Shown: positions 18,013 to 27,347, counted from the first letter of the stretch. The stretch is 64,000 bases of DNA from Nitrospira sp. CR1.1 (GCA_014055465.1 WIAF01000005.1:1-64000); one strand, 5' to 3'. Numbers and translations: made by a program. The notes: generated by a model not told the origin, from the letters alone.

Positions 18013-20136
18013 TTATGCTGCCTTCGCCGCGCCCTGACGGGCGATGTTGAGCAACCCGCGCACATCGAGAATAAACCCGACCGTGCCGTCACCCAGAATG
18101 GTCGCCCCGGCCACCCCTTCAATTTTCCTAAAATTCTGTTCCATACTCTTGATCACGACCTGCTGTTGCCCGAGGATTTCATCCACCATGACGGCGACGC
18201 GCTCGCCTTCGGTTTCCAAAATCAACAGAATGGCTTTCGTAGGATCCGAGAGTTCCGGTTCCAGCCGAAACACGTCGTACAGGCGCATGAGGGGAAGATA
18301 GGTGCCGCGAACATTGACCAGCTCCCCTTTTCCGACGAGGGTTTTAATCATCTCGCGCCGTGGCTGGATCGATTCCAGAATCGACAGGAGTGGAACAATA
18401 TAGGTGTCCTTCCCGACCCGGACTGTCATGCCCTCGATGATAGCCAAAGTGAGCGGCAGCTTGAGCGTGAAGGTGGTACCCTTCCCGGCCGTGGTTTTGA
18501 TGCTGACCGTGCCGCCAAGGCCTTCGATGTTGCGCTTGACGACATCCATGCCGACCCCGCGGCCGGACACGTCCGTGACCTTTTCCGCGGTCGAGAATCC
18601 GGGTTTAAAGATGAGCATCCAGATCTGCTCGTCCGACAGTTTGTCGGACTCCGTGATCAATCCCTGTTTGATGCCTTTGGCAAGGATCTTCTCTCGATTC
18701 AGGCCACGCCCATCGTCTTCCACGGTAATGCAGATATTTCCACCCTCATGAAACGCATTGAGGCGAATGATGCCCTGTTCGGGTTTGCCCGCGGCGACGC
18801 GTTCGTTCGGGGGTTCAAGACCATGATCCGCCGAGTTCCGGACCAAATGCGTCAAGGGATCGCCGATCGATTCGATCACGGTCTTATCGAGTTCCGTTTC
18901 CTCTCCAGACAGGATCAGATGAATCTTTTTCCCTGCTTTTCCGGATAAATCGCGTACCAGACGGGGAAATCGGCTGAATGCATTCCCGATGGGCACCATG
19001 CGAATGCCCATGACGCGTTCTTGAATCTCGCGCGTATTGCGCTCCAGTTGCGCGACGCGTTCCAGCAACACCGGCAGCTGAGTCATTTCGAACCGCGATC
19101 CGAGATCGCTCAGCATCGACTGCGTAATGACCAGTTCGCCGACCAGGTTGATGAGGCGATCGATTTTGACCGTGTCTACGCGAATCGACGGCGTCTCGGC
19201 TTTTTTCGACGGCGCGCTGCTTTCGGTTTGCTTTTTCAGCGCTTCAGAAATTTGTTCGGGCGTCGCGATCTTTTGCTCAACTAAAATTTCGCCGACGCGC
19301 TTCTGTTGGGATAAGGCCTGGTTGAGTTGTGACTGCGAGACGACGCCGGTCTCGACAAGAATCTCGCCCAACGGTTTCGTCCCGTCTGGCGCGTTATGGG
19401 TCTCGTGGGTAGGAGGAGGCGTATCCACAATGGTCAGGGTGCTGTCCTCACGCACAAAATCGAAGACAGCCTCGATGACTTTCAGATCTTTGGCCGTGTC
19501 TATCTCGATGGTCCAGCCCAGATAACATTGCTCGGGGTCCATTTCGGCTAACGCGGGCAAGCGGCTGGGATCCAGAGTCACGCTGGTTACGGCACCCAGA
19601 TCGCCGAGCTCCTTGATGAATTGAGCAGGGTCCAATCCACGCTGAAATAAGTATCGAGGGGGAACCCAAGTAATCGTGAAGTGATGGGCTCCCTGTATCT
19701 CGGCATGACGAGGGGCGGCCGCCGAGGAATTGTGTGTGGCTATGGGCGCCCCGCCCTGGCAGGCTTCGAGTTGAGTTCCTAATGTCGCAACCTGAGCTTC
19801 GTCCGGGGGCTCGCCGGTCTTCGCGCACTCGATCAACGTTTTCAGGCAATCGAGCGACTGGAGTAGCAAGTCCGTGATTTCCACGGTCACGACCATCTGG
19901 CTGCTGCGCAGCTGGTCCAATACCGATTCCATCTTATGGGTGAACTGCGAGACGTCCGTGAAGCCGAACATGCCGCTGTTCCCTTTGATGGAATGGGCTC
20001 CCCGAAAAATGCGATTCAATAAATCGATGTCCCCCGGCCTCTGTTCAAGCTGGAGCAGGCCTTCTTCAATCGTCGTCAGATGTTCTTGGGATTCTTCGAA
20101 GAAGGCGTCTTTAAAATGGGACAGGTCAGTGCTCAT
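18013..20136 (-). CDS. cheA: Chemotaxis histidine kinase CheA (copy 1) with MshEN-like repeats
   Basis: CheA phosphorylates itself and then CheY and CheB. Domains in order are HPt (His48 in FRGAHSIKGNSG), a P2-like region (about 130-240), two tandem repeats at about 250-302 (LGEILVETGVVSQSQLNQAL and VGEILVEQKIATPEQISEAL), dimerisation, HATPase (HLVRNSADHGLE, DDGRGL, GRGVGMDVVK), and the CheW-like P5. The repeats match the pattern of c-di-GMP-binding MshEN motifs loosely. I start at 20136 (MSTDLS, GGAGAG in front), giving 707 residues; the frame is open to 20229. Confidence 0.94.
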   Translation of the reverse strand: MSTDLSHFKDAFFEESQEHLTTIEEGLLQLEQRPGDIDLLNRIFRGAHSIKGNSGMFGFTDVSQFTHKMESVLDQLRSSQMVVTVEITDLLLQSLDCLKTLIECAKTGEPPDEAQVATLGTQLEACQGGAPIATHNSSAAAPRHAEIQGAHHFTITWVPPRYLFQRGLDPAQFIKELGDLGAVTSVTLDPSRLPALAEMDPEQCYLGWTIEIDTAKDLKVIEAVFDFVREDSTLTIVDTPPPTHETHNAPDGTKPLGEILVETGVVSQSQLNQALSQQKRVGEILVEQKIATPEQISEALKKQTESSAPSKKAETPSIRVDTVKIDRLINLVGELVITQSMLSDLGSRFEMTQLPVLLERVAQLERNTREIQERVMGIRMVPIGNAFSRFPRLVRDLSGKAGKKIHLILSGEETELDKTVIESIGDPLTHLVRNSADHGLEPPNERVAAGKPEQGIIRLNAFHEGGNICITVEDDGRGLNREKILAKGIKQGLITESDKLSDEQIWMLIFKPGFSTAEKVTDVSGRGVGMDVVKRNIEGLGGTVSIKTTAGKGTTFTLKLPLTLAIIEGMTVRVGKDTYIVPLLSILESIQPRREMIKTLVGKGELVNVRGTYLPLMRLYDVFRLEPELSDPTKAILLILETEGERVAVMVDEILGQQQVVIKSMEQNFRKIEGVAGATILGDGTVGFILDVRGLLNIARQGAAKAA

Positions 20137-20174
20137 GGTCTCTCCGCGTCCTTCGTCGCACGTCTGAGGCGCAT

Positions 20175-20205
20175 TCGCGTCTTGCCGGAGGCCAGCAAGA
20201 CGCGA
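20175..20205. other. Intercistronic hairpin between cheY1 and cheA1
   Basis: Perfect 11-base arms TCGCGTCTTGC (20175-20185) and GCAAGACGCGA (20195-20205) enclose a nine-base loop between the two genes. There is no T run. It may act in RNA processing or set the CheY:CheA ratio. Confidence 0.55.
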
Positions 20206-20229
20206 GCGACCGGTGAGGATCGAGCTCAA

Positions 20230-20601
20230 TCAGCCTGGCAGCACTTTCTTGATCACGGCCATCATCTGTTCAGGATTGAAGGGCTTGACGATCCAGCCGG
20301 TTGCGCCGGCCGCCTGCCCGGCTTTCTTTTTGTCGTCTGAGGCTTCCGTCGTCAGCATCAAAATCGGTGTGAACTTGAGCGCTGGCATTTTCCGGATTTC
20401 CTTGATCAGCGTGATGCCGTCCATCTCCGGCATATTCAGATCGGTGACCACAAGGTCCGGCTTGGCCCCGCCGTTCACTTTGCCGACCGCCTCTTTTCCG
20501 TTGCCGGCTTCCACCACCTGATAGCCTGCGCTGGTCAGGGTAAAAGCCACCATCTGCCGCATGGTGGGAGAATCGTCGACAACCAAGACTGTTTTCGCCA
20601 T
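20230..20601 (-). CDS. cheY: Chemotaxis response regulator CheY (copy 1)
   Basis: This 123-residue single receiver domain carries Asp54 in VVTDLNMPEMDG, the N-terminal VVDDSPTMRQM acidic pair, a switch Thr (MLTTEAS) and the conserved Lys in IVKPFNP. It follows the MCP-like gene and precedes cheA1. It resembles the receiver commonly found beside STAS and alternative CheA genes more than the motor-binding CheY at 33040. Which of the two binds the switch cannot be told from sequence. Confidence 0.9.
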   Translation of the reverse strand: MAKTVLVVDDSPTMRQMVAFTLTSAGYQVVEAGNGKEAVGKVNGGAKPDLVVTDLNMPEMDGITLIKEIRKMPALKFTPILMLTTEASDDKKKAGQAAGATGWIVKPFNPEQMMAVIKKVLPG

Positions 20602-20638
20602 GGCGCGCTCCTTAATTCTTTCTACAAACCGGTGTTAC

Positions 20639-21754
20639 TTAAAACAACGTGACATTCGCATCTTCAGACGGGGCATTCACGGGGGCTTCCCGTGATCCAT
20701 GTCCATTGGTCGACCGAGTGAATATGGCGCGCTCGTCATCCATCGTGTAGCTACGGTCCAGGTTCGCCAGAATGTTCATCTTGACGGCGATCTGGTCATG
20801 CGGTTGTCCCTGGAGCAAGGCATCCATGATGTCGCGCACCTCGGTTAACGGCTCGATCACATGTTCAAGCTTTTGCCGCGTAATATCCTGAAACTGGAGC
20901 GACATGATGATTTGACCGACGTCTTTGGCGAGTTCATCTGAGTGCGACTTTGAATTCATGACGGCTGAATGCAAGGTGGTATTACGCTCGGCTAAACTAC
21001 GGGTCATCTGGTCAAGCCGATGCTTGATGGACAGGGTCTTGCTCAGATCGACGGAGGCCAAACTTTCAACAGTCTGCATCGCCTGGGTCGTACTCCGCTG
21101 CACGTCTTTGACCATTGTATTGATGCTGCTGGCGGCCTGGCCTGAGCGATTGGCCAATTTGGTCACTTCGTCGGCCACTACGGCAAAACCGCGGCCATGT
21201 TCTCCGGCACGGGCAGCCTCAATGGCCGCGTTGAGGGCGAGCAATCGGGTTTGGTCCGCAATGAACTCGATTTCGCCGATCATGCCGGTGATGGCCTTGG
21301 TGCTGCGTTCAACCTCGTCCATGATCGTGGCGATATTCAACGCCATTTCCGACGATTTCATGACGTCACTGACAAAGCCTTCGAGCATGGTGTCGGTGGT
21401 TTTGAGGACGGTATCGAGATTCATCTCGCCGTCGCCGAAGAGGTGCATCGATTCATTGGCCTGCAATGACGCGCGCGAGGCGATCGTGCTAAACCGCCGG
21501 CCGAGGTCGGTTGCGGCCTGCTCGGTCTGATGGATCACACTCTTCATTTGAGCGTTGAGCACCGAGACCAGCGGGATGATGGAATGCCCGAGCTGCTCCC
21601 AGATCGCCTCGCGATCCGCCTGTTCCTTCAGGATTGTTTCTTGTGCGGATTCAAGCGCTCGTCTGGCAGAAGCGGTCTGGCGTTGGCACCAGATCCAGGA
21701 GAGGAAGGCGCCGAACACGAAGGCGCTGGATAGGAGCAACCAGTATGAAGTCAT
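20639..21754 (-). CDS. Membrane-anchored MCP-like protein with CheZ-type phosphatase motif
   Basis: The 371-residue protein has one membrane segment (about 3-22) and no periplasmic sensor, then a cytoplasmic MCP-type coiled coil with the tip [20 protein letters not shown] near 165-185. After the hairpin it carries [15 protein letters not shown] (Asp290, Gln294), which matches the CheZ catalytic helix pattern FQDLxxQ, and ends in ANVTLF. I infer a receptor-like scaffold that also dephosphorylates a CheY. The gene lies between a STAS gene and cheY1, which fits that role. The short coiled coil suggests it does not span a normal receptor length. Confidence 0.75.
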   Translation of the reverse strand: MTSYWLLLSSAFVFGAFLSWIWCQRQTASARRALESAQETILKEQADREAIWEQLGHSIIPLVSVLNAQMKSVIHQTEQAATDLGRRFSTIASRASLQANESMHLFGDGEMNLDTVLKTTDTMLEGFVSDVMKSSEMALNIATIMDEVERSTKAITGMIGEIEFIADQTRLLALNAAIEAARAGEHGRGFAVVADEVTKLANRSGQAASSINTMVKDVQRSTTQAMQTVESLASVDLSKTLSIKHRLDQMTRSLAERNTTLHSAVMNSKSHSDELAKDVGQIIMSLQFQDITRQKLEHVIEPLTEVRDIMDALLQGQPHDQIAVKMNILANLDRSYTMDDERAIFTRSTNGHGSREAPVNAPSEDANVTLF

Positions 21755-21795
21755 CGGCGGCTTTTCCCCTGCGTGATCTCGAGGTGAAACACGTG

Positions 21796-22026
21796 TTACG
21801 CGCCCAGGTCAGTCATTCGCGTTCGTATGGAATCGGTGATGCCTGTCAGCGCACAATGCTCCGACCGGCGAACGGCGATGAGCAATTGAATGGCGGCGGC
21901 ATCCAGTTTGTCGATTTCTGAAAGATCGAGTTCCACCTGTGGATGCGCAGACAGCGCTTGTTTGATGTCCTCGCGCAGTGTGCCCACCTCGAAGATCGTC
22001 AGATCGCCAACCGGCTTCAGCGTCAT
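21796..22026 (-). CDS. Minimal STAS-domain protein lacking the phosphorylatable Ser
   Basis: The 76-residue product is a short STAS domain ([19 protein letters not shown]). The usual DS[AS]xLG core reads DAAAIQ, with Ala43 where the phosphorylated Ser normally lies, so regulation by phosphorylation is unlikely. AAAGGAACGG precedes the ATG. It is the first gene of the unit that continues with the MCP-like protein, cheY1, cheA1, cheW1 and the globin receptor. It resembles STAS proteins often paired with chemotaxis clusters. Its partner is unknown. Confidence 0.75.
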   Translation of the reverse strand: MTLKPVGDLTIFEVGTLREDIKQALSAHPQVELDLSEIDKLDAAAIQLLIAVRRSEHCALTGITDSIRTRMTDLGA

Positions 22027-22070
22027 ACACCCGTTCCTTTCGAGAGGCGGTCGTTACCTCACGTGGTTCT

Positions 22071-22098
22071 GTATCGGTTCCTCTTCCAAAAATCTTTA
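22071..22098 (-). promoter_or_regulatory. Candidate sigma28 (FliA) promoter of the STAS-MCP-cheYAW unit
   Basis: On the minus strand TAAA (22098-22095), 16 bases, then ACCGATAC (22078-22071) fits the flagellar sigma28 consensus TAAA-N15-GCCGATAA/C with one extra spacer base. The start site would be near 22064, about 38 bases before the STAS ATG. Confidence 0.5.
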
Positions 22099-22170
22099 CG
22101 GGTAAAAAGTTGTATGCAGACCGTCCCTTGGGACTAAGCGGGTCGGCTGATCTGGGCCCTTAGGTTATGG

Positions 22171-22944
22171 TCATAGGGCCGGAGGTCCCTCATTCGGTAA
22201 TAGCGAATCGAGCGTTTCCTCCGTCAGATTCTTCTCCAGCACAATGATCTCCACCCGTCTATTTTTCGTCCGACCTTCAGGCGTGTCGTTCGTCGCAATG
22301 GGTTTCGAGTCGGCAAAGCCTGTGGCGGAAAGATGTGTGACCGGGACTTCATTCAGTTCGGAGAAAATCCTGACCACCATGACAGCGCGCACGGCTGAGA
22401 GTTCCCAGTTGGAAGGAAACTGAGCCGTCCGGATCGGCACATTGTCCGTATGGCCCAACACGCGGACATGGCGATCCATTTCTATCAGGATCTGGGCCAG
22501 GGACTTCAGGAACGGCAGCGCTTCGGGGCGAACGCGCGCTTCCCCGCTGCCGAACAGAATGGATTCCGGGAGGGATATCATGATGGTGCCGTTTCCGGTT
22601 TCTATGATTTTGATGTCCGGCATTTCCAGCGCAAGCGAGGGATGAATCTTCTTGATGACTTCCTTCATGCGCCGGATGACAGGGTCGTTGGGGCTCGACA
22701 TGTCGGTATTGATCATCTTGGGCTTGGAGTCGCCGACGGCGAAGGGCAGCCGGCTGGAAGGCGTGCTATTGACCGGATTCAATGCTGCTTTGATGGAATC
22801 ACTGACCGTTCGATATTTGCCTTCATTGACAGACGACACCGAATACATCACGACAAAGAAGGCGAACAGCAGCGTGATGAAGTCCGCATACGACACCAGC
22901 CAGCGTTCGTGGTTTTCATGTTCTTCGTGTTTTTTCTTCGCCAT
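22171..22944 (-). CDS. motB: Flagellar stator protein MotB
   Basis: MotB forms the ion channel with MotA and anchors it to peptidoglycan. The 257-residue protein has a basic N-terminus, one membrane helix (about 16-36) with the ion-binding Asp21 in SYADFITLLF, a plug/linker region, and an OmpA-type domain with VLGHTDNVPI and NWELSAVRA near 165-185. It lies 84 bases after motA. A hairpin with GGCCCT/AGGGCC arms (22155-22180) overlaps its stop and may reduce read-through. Confidence 0.94.
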   Translation of the reverse strand: MAKKKHEEHENHERWLVSYADFITLLFAFFVVMYSVSSVNEGKYRTVSDSIKAALNPVNSTPSSRLPFAVGDSKPKMINTDMSSPNDPVIRRMKEVIKKIHPSLALEMPDIKIIETGNGTIMISLPESILFGSGEARVRPEALPFLKSLAQILIEMDRHVRVLGHTDNVPIRTAQFPSNWELSAVRAVMVVRIFSELNEVPVTHLSATGFADSKPIATNDTPEGRTKNRRVEIIVLEKNLTEETLDSLLPNEGPPAL

Positions 22945-23028
22945 GGCGTCAACCCTTGCGGGTTATGGGTGAGCTGTGCGGCCGTTCGGCACAAATTGAA
23001 TTTCCGACGACGACTGGAGAATGACGCG

Positions 23029-23799
23029 TCACTTTTTGTCGTCCTTGGTGCGTTCGTGCGGAGGGAGAAAACTTTCAAGTTTCTCTTGCAGGAGTCGCGG
23101 GTTTTCGCCCTGAGCCAGACCGACCAGGCCCATGATCACCATCGTGCGCAGGCCGGCTTCTTCCTTGAGTTTGAACTTCATCTTATTGGCGATGGGAAGA
23201 AAGAACAGGTTGGCGAGTCCGACCCCATAGACGGTGGCCACGAACGCCACCGCGATGCCGCCACCGAGTTTCGACGGATCGGCGAGGTTTTCCATGACGT
23301 GGATCAACCCGAGCACGGCGCCCAAAATACCGACGGTCGGCGCATATCCGCCGGCGGCTTCCCAGACCTTTGCGGCATGGACGCCTTCTTCTTCATGATG
23401 CTCGACTTCGATTTCCAGGATTTCCTGGAGCAGTTTGGGATCGGTGCCGTCGACGATGAGCTGGATCCCTTTTTTGAAGAACGGGTCGTGGAGATCTTTG
23501 AGTTTGCCTTCTAGCGCGAGTAAACCCTGTTTGCGCGCCACGTTCGCGAGATCAAGGATTTGCGTGATCGTGCCCTTCACATCGTGCGGAGGGTTGGTAA
23601 TCACGAGGGTGACACCGGTCAGCGCCTTGATGACGACAGACAGCGGATTCTGCACACAGCAGGCGCCAAGGGTTCCGCCTGCAACGATAATGAAGGCCGT
23701 CAACTGAAGAATGGAGCTGAGATGTCCGCCTTCGAGCGCCTGTCCGCCGATGATCGAGCCGAGGGCTACGACAATGCCCAAGATTGTGGCGATATCCAC
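23029..23799 (-). CDS. motA: Flagellar stator protein MotA
   Basis: The 256-residue MotA/PomA-type protein has four membrane segments (about 1-20, 30-50, 148-168, 180-200) and a cytoplasmic loop. The N-terminus MDIATILGIVVALGSII is typical of the PomA/MotC branch, in which the channel may be Na+-driven; the ion cannot be fixed from this alone. The start is a GTG at 23799 with GAGGTAC in front. It forms a pair with motB. Confidence 0.93.
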   Translation of the reverse strand: MDIATILGIVVALGSIIGGQALEGGHLSSILQLTAFIIVAGGTLGACCVQNPLSVVIKALTGVTLVITNPPHDVKGTITQILDLANVARKQGLLALEGKLKDLHDPFFKKGIQLIVDGTDPKLLQEILEIEVEHHEEEGVHAAKVWEAAGGYAPTVGILGAVLGLIHVMENLADPSKLGGGIAVAFVATVYGVGLANLFFLPIANKMKFKLKEEAGLRTMVIMGLVGLAQGENPRLLQEKLESFLPPHERTKDDKK

Positions 23800-23854
23800 G
23801 GGTCAGTACCTCACGGCCTCGTCGCACGGTGACGTCCGGCACCTCCCCAGAATG

Positions 23855-23870
23855 GTGGGCTTGCGCCCAC
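23855..23870 (-). other. GNRA-tetraloop hairpin in the motA leader
   Basis: On the minus strand GTGGGC-GCAA-GCCCAC forms a perfect six-pair stem closed by a GCAA tetraloop, 56 bases before the motA start. A role in motA expression is possible; no promoter was found beside it. Confidence 0.4.
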
Positions 23871-23928
23871 GGGAAGCGCTTTGATAGCGTGCAACCGAAT
23901 CACACACGTTTTCCATGGAGGTGCTCTT

Positions 23929-24171
23929 GTGGGTCCTGCCGATAGCTTGATGCTCGATGCCAAACAAGCCATCCTCGATGAGCAACATCGAAAATTTCAG
24001 GTCTTGCAGAAGGAAGGCCGTTGGCCGGAAGCCATGCAACAATTCCATGTCACCCTAAACTGCGCGTCAGATGTTCTGGCAGAGTCGATTCAGTTGCTGG
24101 AACAGGTGCTCGACGCACGAAATCGCCGAGGCCCCTCCCTACCCGATTCTTCCGGACCTCACCAGCCCTGA
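23929..24171 (+). CDS. Possible small protein divergent from motA
   Basis: This is one of few plus-strand candidates in the island. A GTG at 23929 follows a very good GGAGGTG site and opens 80 codons (VGPADSLMLDAKQAILDEQH then a helical stretch with QKEGRWPEAM). The predicted product is mostly helical, soluble and without a known motif. Its length and charge pattern recall flagellar chaperones such as FliT, but there is no diagnostic match. It could be a chance frame. Confidence 0.4.
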   Translation: MGPADSLMLDAKQAILDEQHRKFQVLQKEGRWPEAMQQFHVTLNCASDVLAESIQLLEQVLDARNRRGPSLPDSSGPHQP

Positions 24172-24229
24172 CTCGCGTCTTCCCAATCCCCTCAGAGAAG
24201 GCGGGCCTTTCCAGCCCTATCCCACCTGT

Positions 24230-24748
24230 TTAAGCAGCTTCCCGGGCCAGCAGTAACCGGCTCAGATCCACCAGAATCAGAAGCCGGTCGTCGATCCGGC
24301 CTACTCCCTGGGTGAACTCCGCCCCGGCCATGGTTCCCACCGAGGGCGGCGGTTCAATGGCGCTTTTTGGGACACGCAAGACCTCTTCCACCGAATCCAC
24401 GATCAACCCGACCAAACGCGCCTGCACCGACACGACCACGATTCTGGTCTGGCTGGTCTGTTGCGCTCCGGTGAGGCCGAAGAGTTTGCGAAGATCCAGG
24501 ACGGGAATGATGCGGCCCCTCAAATTAATGACTCCTTCCACGTAGGGCGGCGTCTTGGGCACTCGCGTCACTTCCACGATCCGGTTGATCTCCTGCACGC
24601 TCAGGACATCCACCGCGAACTCTTCGCTGCCGATCAGACAAATCACAAACTGCAGCAGATCATCGGCGGACTTCTCGAGCAGACGGTCCGCAGAATGTTC
24701 TGCGGTCACCTGGATGTGAGATTGCACCTGTTGTTCAGTCGCACTCAT
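24230..24748 (-). CDS. cheW: Chemotaxis coupling protein CheW (copy 2)
   Basis: The 172-residue protein has an N-terminal polar extension of about 30 residues, then a CheW domain with FVICLIGSEEFAVDVLSVQEI, VEGVINLRGRIIPVLDLRKLF and GLIVDSVEEVL. GAGAAGGAG precedes the ATG. It is the last gene of the second chemotaxis unit, 27 bases after an MCP gene, so it probably serves that unit. Confidence 0.93.
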   Translation of the reverse strand: MSATEQQVQSHIQVTAEHSADRLLEKSADDLLQFVICLIGSEEFAVDVLSVQEINRIVEVTRVPKTPPYVEGVINLRGRIIPVLDLRKLFGLTGAQQTSQTRIVVVSVQARLVGLIVDSVEEVLRVPKSAIEPPPSVGTMAGAEFTQGVGRIDDRLLILVDLSRLLLAREAA

Positions 24749-24775
24749 GCCGGGCTCCTTCTCGTAATTGGCTGC

Positions 24776-25648
24776 TTAGATCTTGAACCCACCCACGATT
24801 CCCTGCAATTCGACCGCCAACTGGCTCAGGTCCTGACTGGCCTTCGCCGACCCATGCGCGCCGGACGAAGACTCTTTCGTCACCTTCGCCACGTTTTCGA
24901 TGTCACTGGCGATCTGTTGTGTCGCAACCGATTGTTCTTCGGAGGCCACCGCAATCTGCCGGATCATATCGGCGCTTTCCGAAACCATTCGCACGATTTG
25001 GGAGAGGGCTTCACCGGTCTTGTTGACCAGGTCCACACCTGCCGTGACTTTCTGCGTGCCCTGCTGCATCGAATCGACGGCTCCGCGCGTATCCTGCTGG
25101 ATCTGGCGGATCATATCCCCGCTTTCCTTCGTGGCTTTGGTCGTCCGCTCGGCGAGCTTCCGGACTTCATCGGCCACGACGGCAAACCCCCGGCCCTGTT
25201 CGCCGGCTCGAGCCGCTTCGATCGCGGCGTTCAAGGCCAGCAAATTGGTCTGATCAGCGATATCTTCGATCGTCCGGACGATTTCGCCGATCTGATCGGA
25301 CGACTTGCCGAGATCGGAGATGATGGTCGCCGAGTTCGATACCGCCTCGGACAACTGTTGCATCCCGGAGATGGTGCTCGAGACCACGGTCCCGCCTTCT
25401 TGCGCGATTCTGACCGTATCTTGCGCCAGGCCGGCCGCTTTGCCGGAATTCTGCGCGACCTGTCCGACCGTGGCATTCATCTCTTCCACGGCGGCGGCAG
25501 TCTGTGACGCATGGGACGTCAACGTAACGGTCCCCTTCGAGATCTCCTCGGCGGTGGCCGACAGCTCGACGGAGGCGGACGCGACCTTATCCGTCACGTG
25601 TGCCACCTTCTTGATCATGTGCTGCAACTTCTCGATGAATTCGTTGAG
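24776..25648. repeat. Near-identical MCP signalling segment, copy A
   Basis: This 873-base block (last third to half of one MCP gene) is repeated at 26475-27347 with a constant offset of 1699 bases and no gap. I count only six amino-acid differences over about 290 residues. The similarity stops sharply at the codons for NEFIEKL, where the HAMP regions begin to differ. Confidence 0.9.
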
Positions 25649-26455
25649 AAAGCCTCCCAGCTGTGCGAGTTCGTCCGACCCGTGTACCGGCAGGCGTACG
25701 GTGAGGTCGCCCTTACCCTCAGCTAAATCTTTGCAAACGCTGATCATCCGAGTGAGCGATTTGTGCAACAACGAGCGAAGGAGTAGACCGGCAGTCACCG
25801 CAAGCGCCAACGTTCCGCATGCAAGCAGCATCAGACTGCGAGTCCGGTCTGCGATCACGGTCGCCGCGCGCGTTTCGAGTTCGCGCGCGCCGGCGGTCGA
25901 AGCCCGCACGACATCTTCGACCGCCGATTGATGCGCCTGAAACAAGGGCGTCAAAGTGGAATCGACGATGCTTCGGGCTTTCGTTCGATCACCGGCGGAA
26001 AGCGAGGGGATGAATTGTGTGTCGATCGCGTTCAGGAATGTTTGACCTGTCGGTACCGCACGATTGAGAAGACCGTCGCGGAGTGCGCCATCGGGAAGCG
26101 CGGTTTTCCAGTAGGAGACGCGCGACTCGAATTCTGTGCGTTGTTCCGCGAACTGAAGGATCAATCGTTTCAGGCTCGCAGGGTCTCTCTCCTCGGCCAT
26201 CTGATACACAGTCAATAGCGTACTCCTGACGTACAATGGAGGGGGCAGAATATCGGCCAGCAAATCTTTGCTCTGTACGATCTCTCCATAGAGAGGGCCG
26301 TTGACTTTGAGGTCGCTCAATGTCGTATAAGCGAGTGCCCCAAAGCCAAGGTATCCGGCCGTGAATATACCTATCAATAGGTACAGTCTACCTGTAATAG
26401 AGAGATCTTTGAGTAAAGACACAGGTGCTCCTACCCGCCCACTCCGTTCGATCAC
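24776..26455 (-). CDS. Methyl-accepting chemotaxis protein with periplasmic helical sensor
   Basis: The 559-residue receptor has two membrane segments (about 20-42 and 207-228) that enclose a roughly 160-residue helical periplasmic domain. A HAMP domain and the MCP hairpin with [20 protein letters not shown] follow. The start is a GTG at 26455 with AGGTTAG in front. The ligand is unknown. It ends in GGFKI and has no pentapeptide tether. Its signalling half is almost the same as that of the neighbouring c-haem MCP, so one arose by duplication with exchange of the sensor module, or the halves are kept alike by gene conversion. Confidence 0.92.
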   Translation of the reverse strand: MIERSGRVGAPVSLLKDLSITGRLYLLIGIFTAGYLGFGALAYTTLSDLKVNGPLYGEIVQSKDLLADILPPPLYVRSTLLTVYQMAEERDPASLKRLILQFAEQRTEFESRVSYWKTALPDGALRDGLLNRAVPTGQTFLNAIDTQFIPSLSAGDRTKARSIVDSTLTPLFQAHQSAVEDVVRASTAGARELETRAATVIADRTRSLMLLACGTLALAVTAGLLLRSLLHKSLTRMISVCKDLAEGKGDLTVRLPVHGSDELAQLGGFLNEFIEKLQHMIKKVAHVTDKVASASVELSATAEEISKGTVTLTSHASQTAAAVEEMNATVGQVAQNSGKAAGLAQDTVRIAQEGGTVVSSTISGMQQLSEAVSNSATIISDLGKSSDQIGEIVRTIEDIADQTNLLALNAAIEAARAGEQGRGFAVVADEVRKLAERTTKATKESGDMIRQIQQDTRGAVDSMQQGTQKVTAGVDLVNKTGEALSQIVRMVSESADMIRQIAVASEEQSVATQQIASDIENVAKVTKESSSGAHGSAKASQDLSQLAVELQGIVGGFKI

Positions 26456-26474
26456 ACGCTAACCTGCGGGCTGT

Positions 26475-27347
26475 TTAGATCTTGAACCCGCCCACGATTC
26501 CCTGCAATTCGACCGCCAACTGGCTCAGGTCCTGACTGGCCTTCGCCGACTCATGCGCACCGGACGAAGACTCTTTCGTCACCTTCGCCACGTTTTCGAT
26601 ATCGCTGGCAATCTGTTGTGTCGCAACCGATTGTTCTTCGGAGGCCACCGCAATCTGCCGGATCATATCGGCGCTTTCCGAAACCATTCGCACGATCTGG
26701 GAGAGGGCTTCACCGGTCTTGTTGACCAGGTCCACACCTGCCGTGACTTTCTGCGTGCCCTGCTGCATCGAATCAACGGCTCCGCGCGTATCCTGTTGGA
26801 TTTGGCGGATCATATCCCCGATTTCTTTCGTGGCTTTGGTCGTCCGCTCGGCGAGCTTCCGGACTTCATCGGCCACGACGGCAAACCCCCGGCCCTGTTC
26901 GCCGGCTCGAGCCGCTTCGATCGCGGCGTTCAAGGCCAGCAAATTGGTCTGGTCGGCGATATCTTCGATCGTCCGGACGATTTCGCCGATCTGATCGGAC
27001 GACTTGCCGAGATCGGAGATGATGGTCGCCGAGTTCGATACCGCCTCGGACAACTGTTGCATCCCGGAGATGGTGCTCGAGACCACGGTTCCGCCCTCTT
27101 GCGCAGTTTTGACCGTATCTTGCGCCAGGCCGGCCGCTTTGCCGGAATTCTGCGCGACCTGTCCGACGGTGGCATTCATCTCTTCCACGGCGGCGGCAGT
27201 CTGTGACGCACGGGACGTCAGCGTATCGGTCCCCTTCGAGATTTCCTCGGCGGTGGCCGACAGCTCGACGGAGGCGGACGCGACCTTATCCGTCACGTGT
27301 GCCACCTTCTTGATCATGTGCTGCAACTTCTCGATGAATTCGTTGAA
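26475..27347. repeat. Near-identical MCP signalling segment, copy B
   Basis: Partner of the block at 24776-25648. It covers the C-terminal coiled-coil half of the c-haem MCP gene from its stop codon to the NEFIEKL codons. The sensor and HAMP halves of the two genes are unrelated or far diverged. Confidence 0.9.

Noticed and set aside
17434..18948. A 504-codon open frame on the plus strand
   Set aside because: It is antisense to cheW1 and cheA1, which have full domain evidence; the composition (His, Asp, Arg, Phe rich) is typical of a shadow frame.
22123..22134. GTCCC-TT-GGGAC palindrome downstream of motB as a terminator
   Set aside because: A two-base loop cannot form a stable hairpin and no T run follows.
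24461..25507. A plus-strand frame with a similar copy at 26553-27206
   Set aside because: The apparent protein repeat only mirrors the duplicated MCP segment on the other strand.
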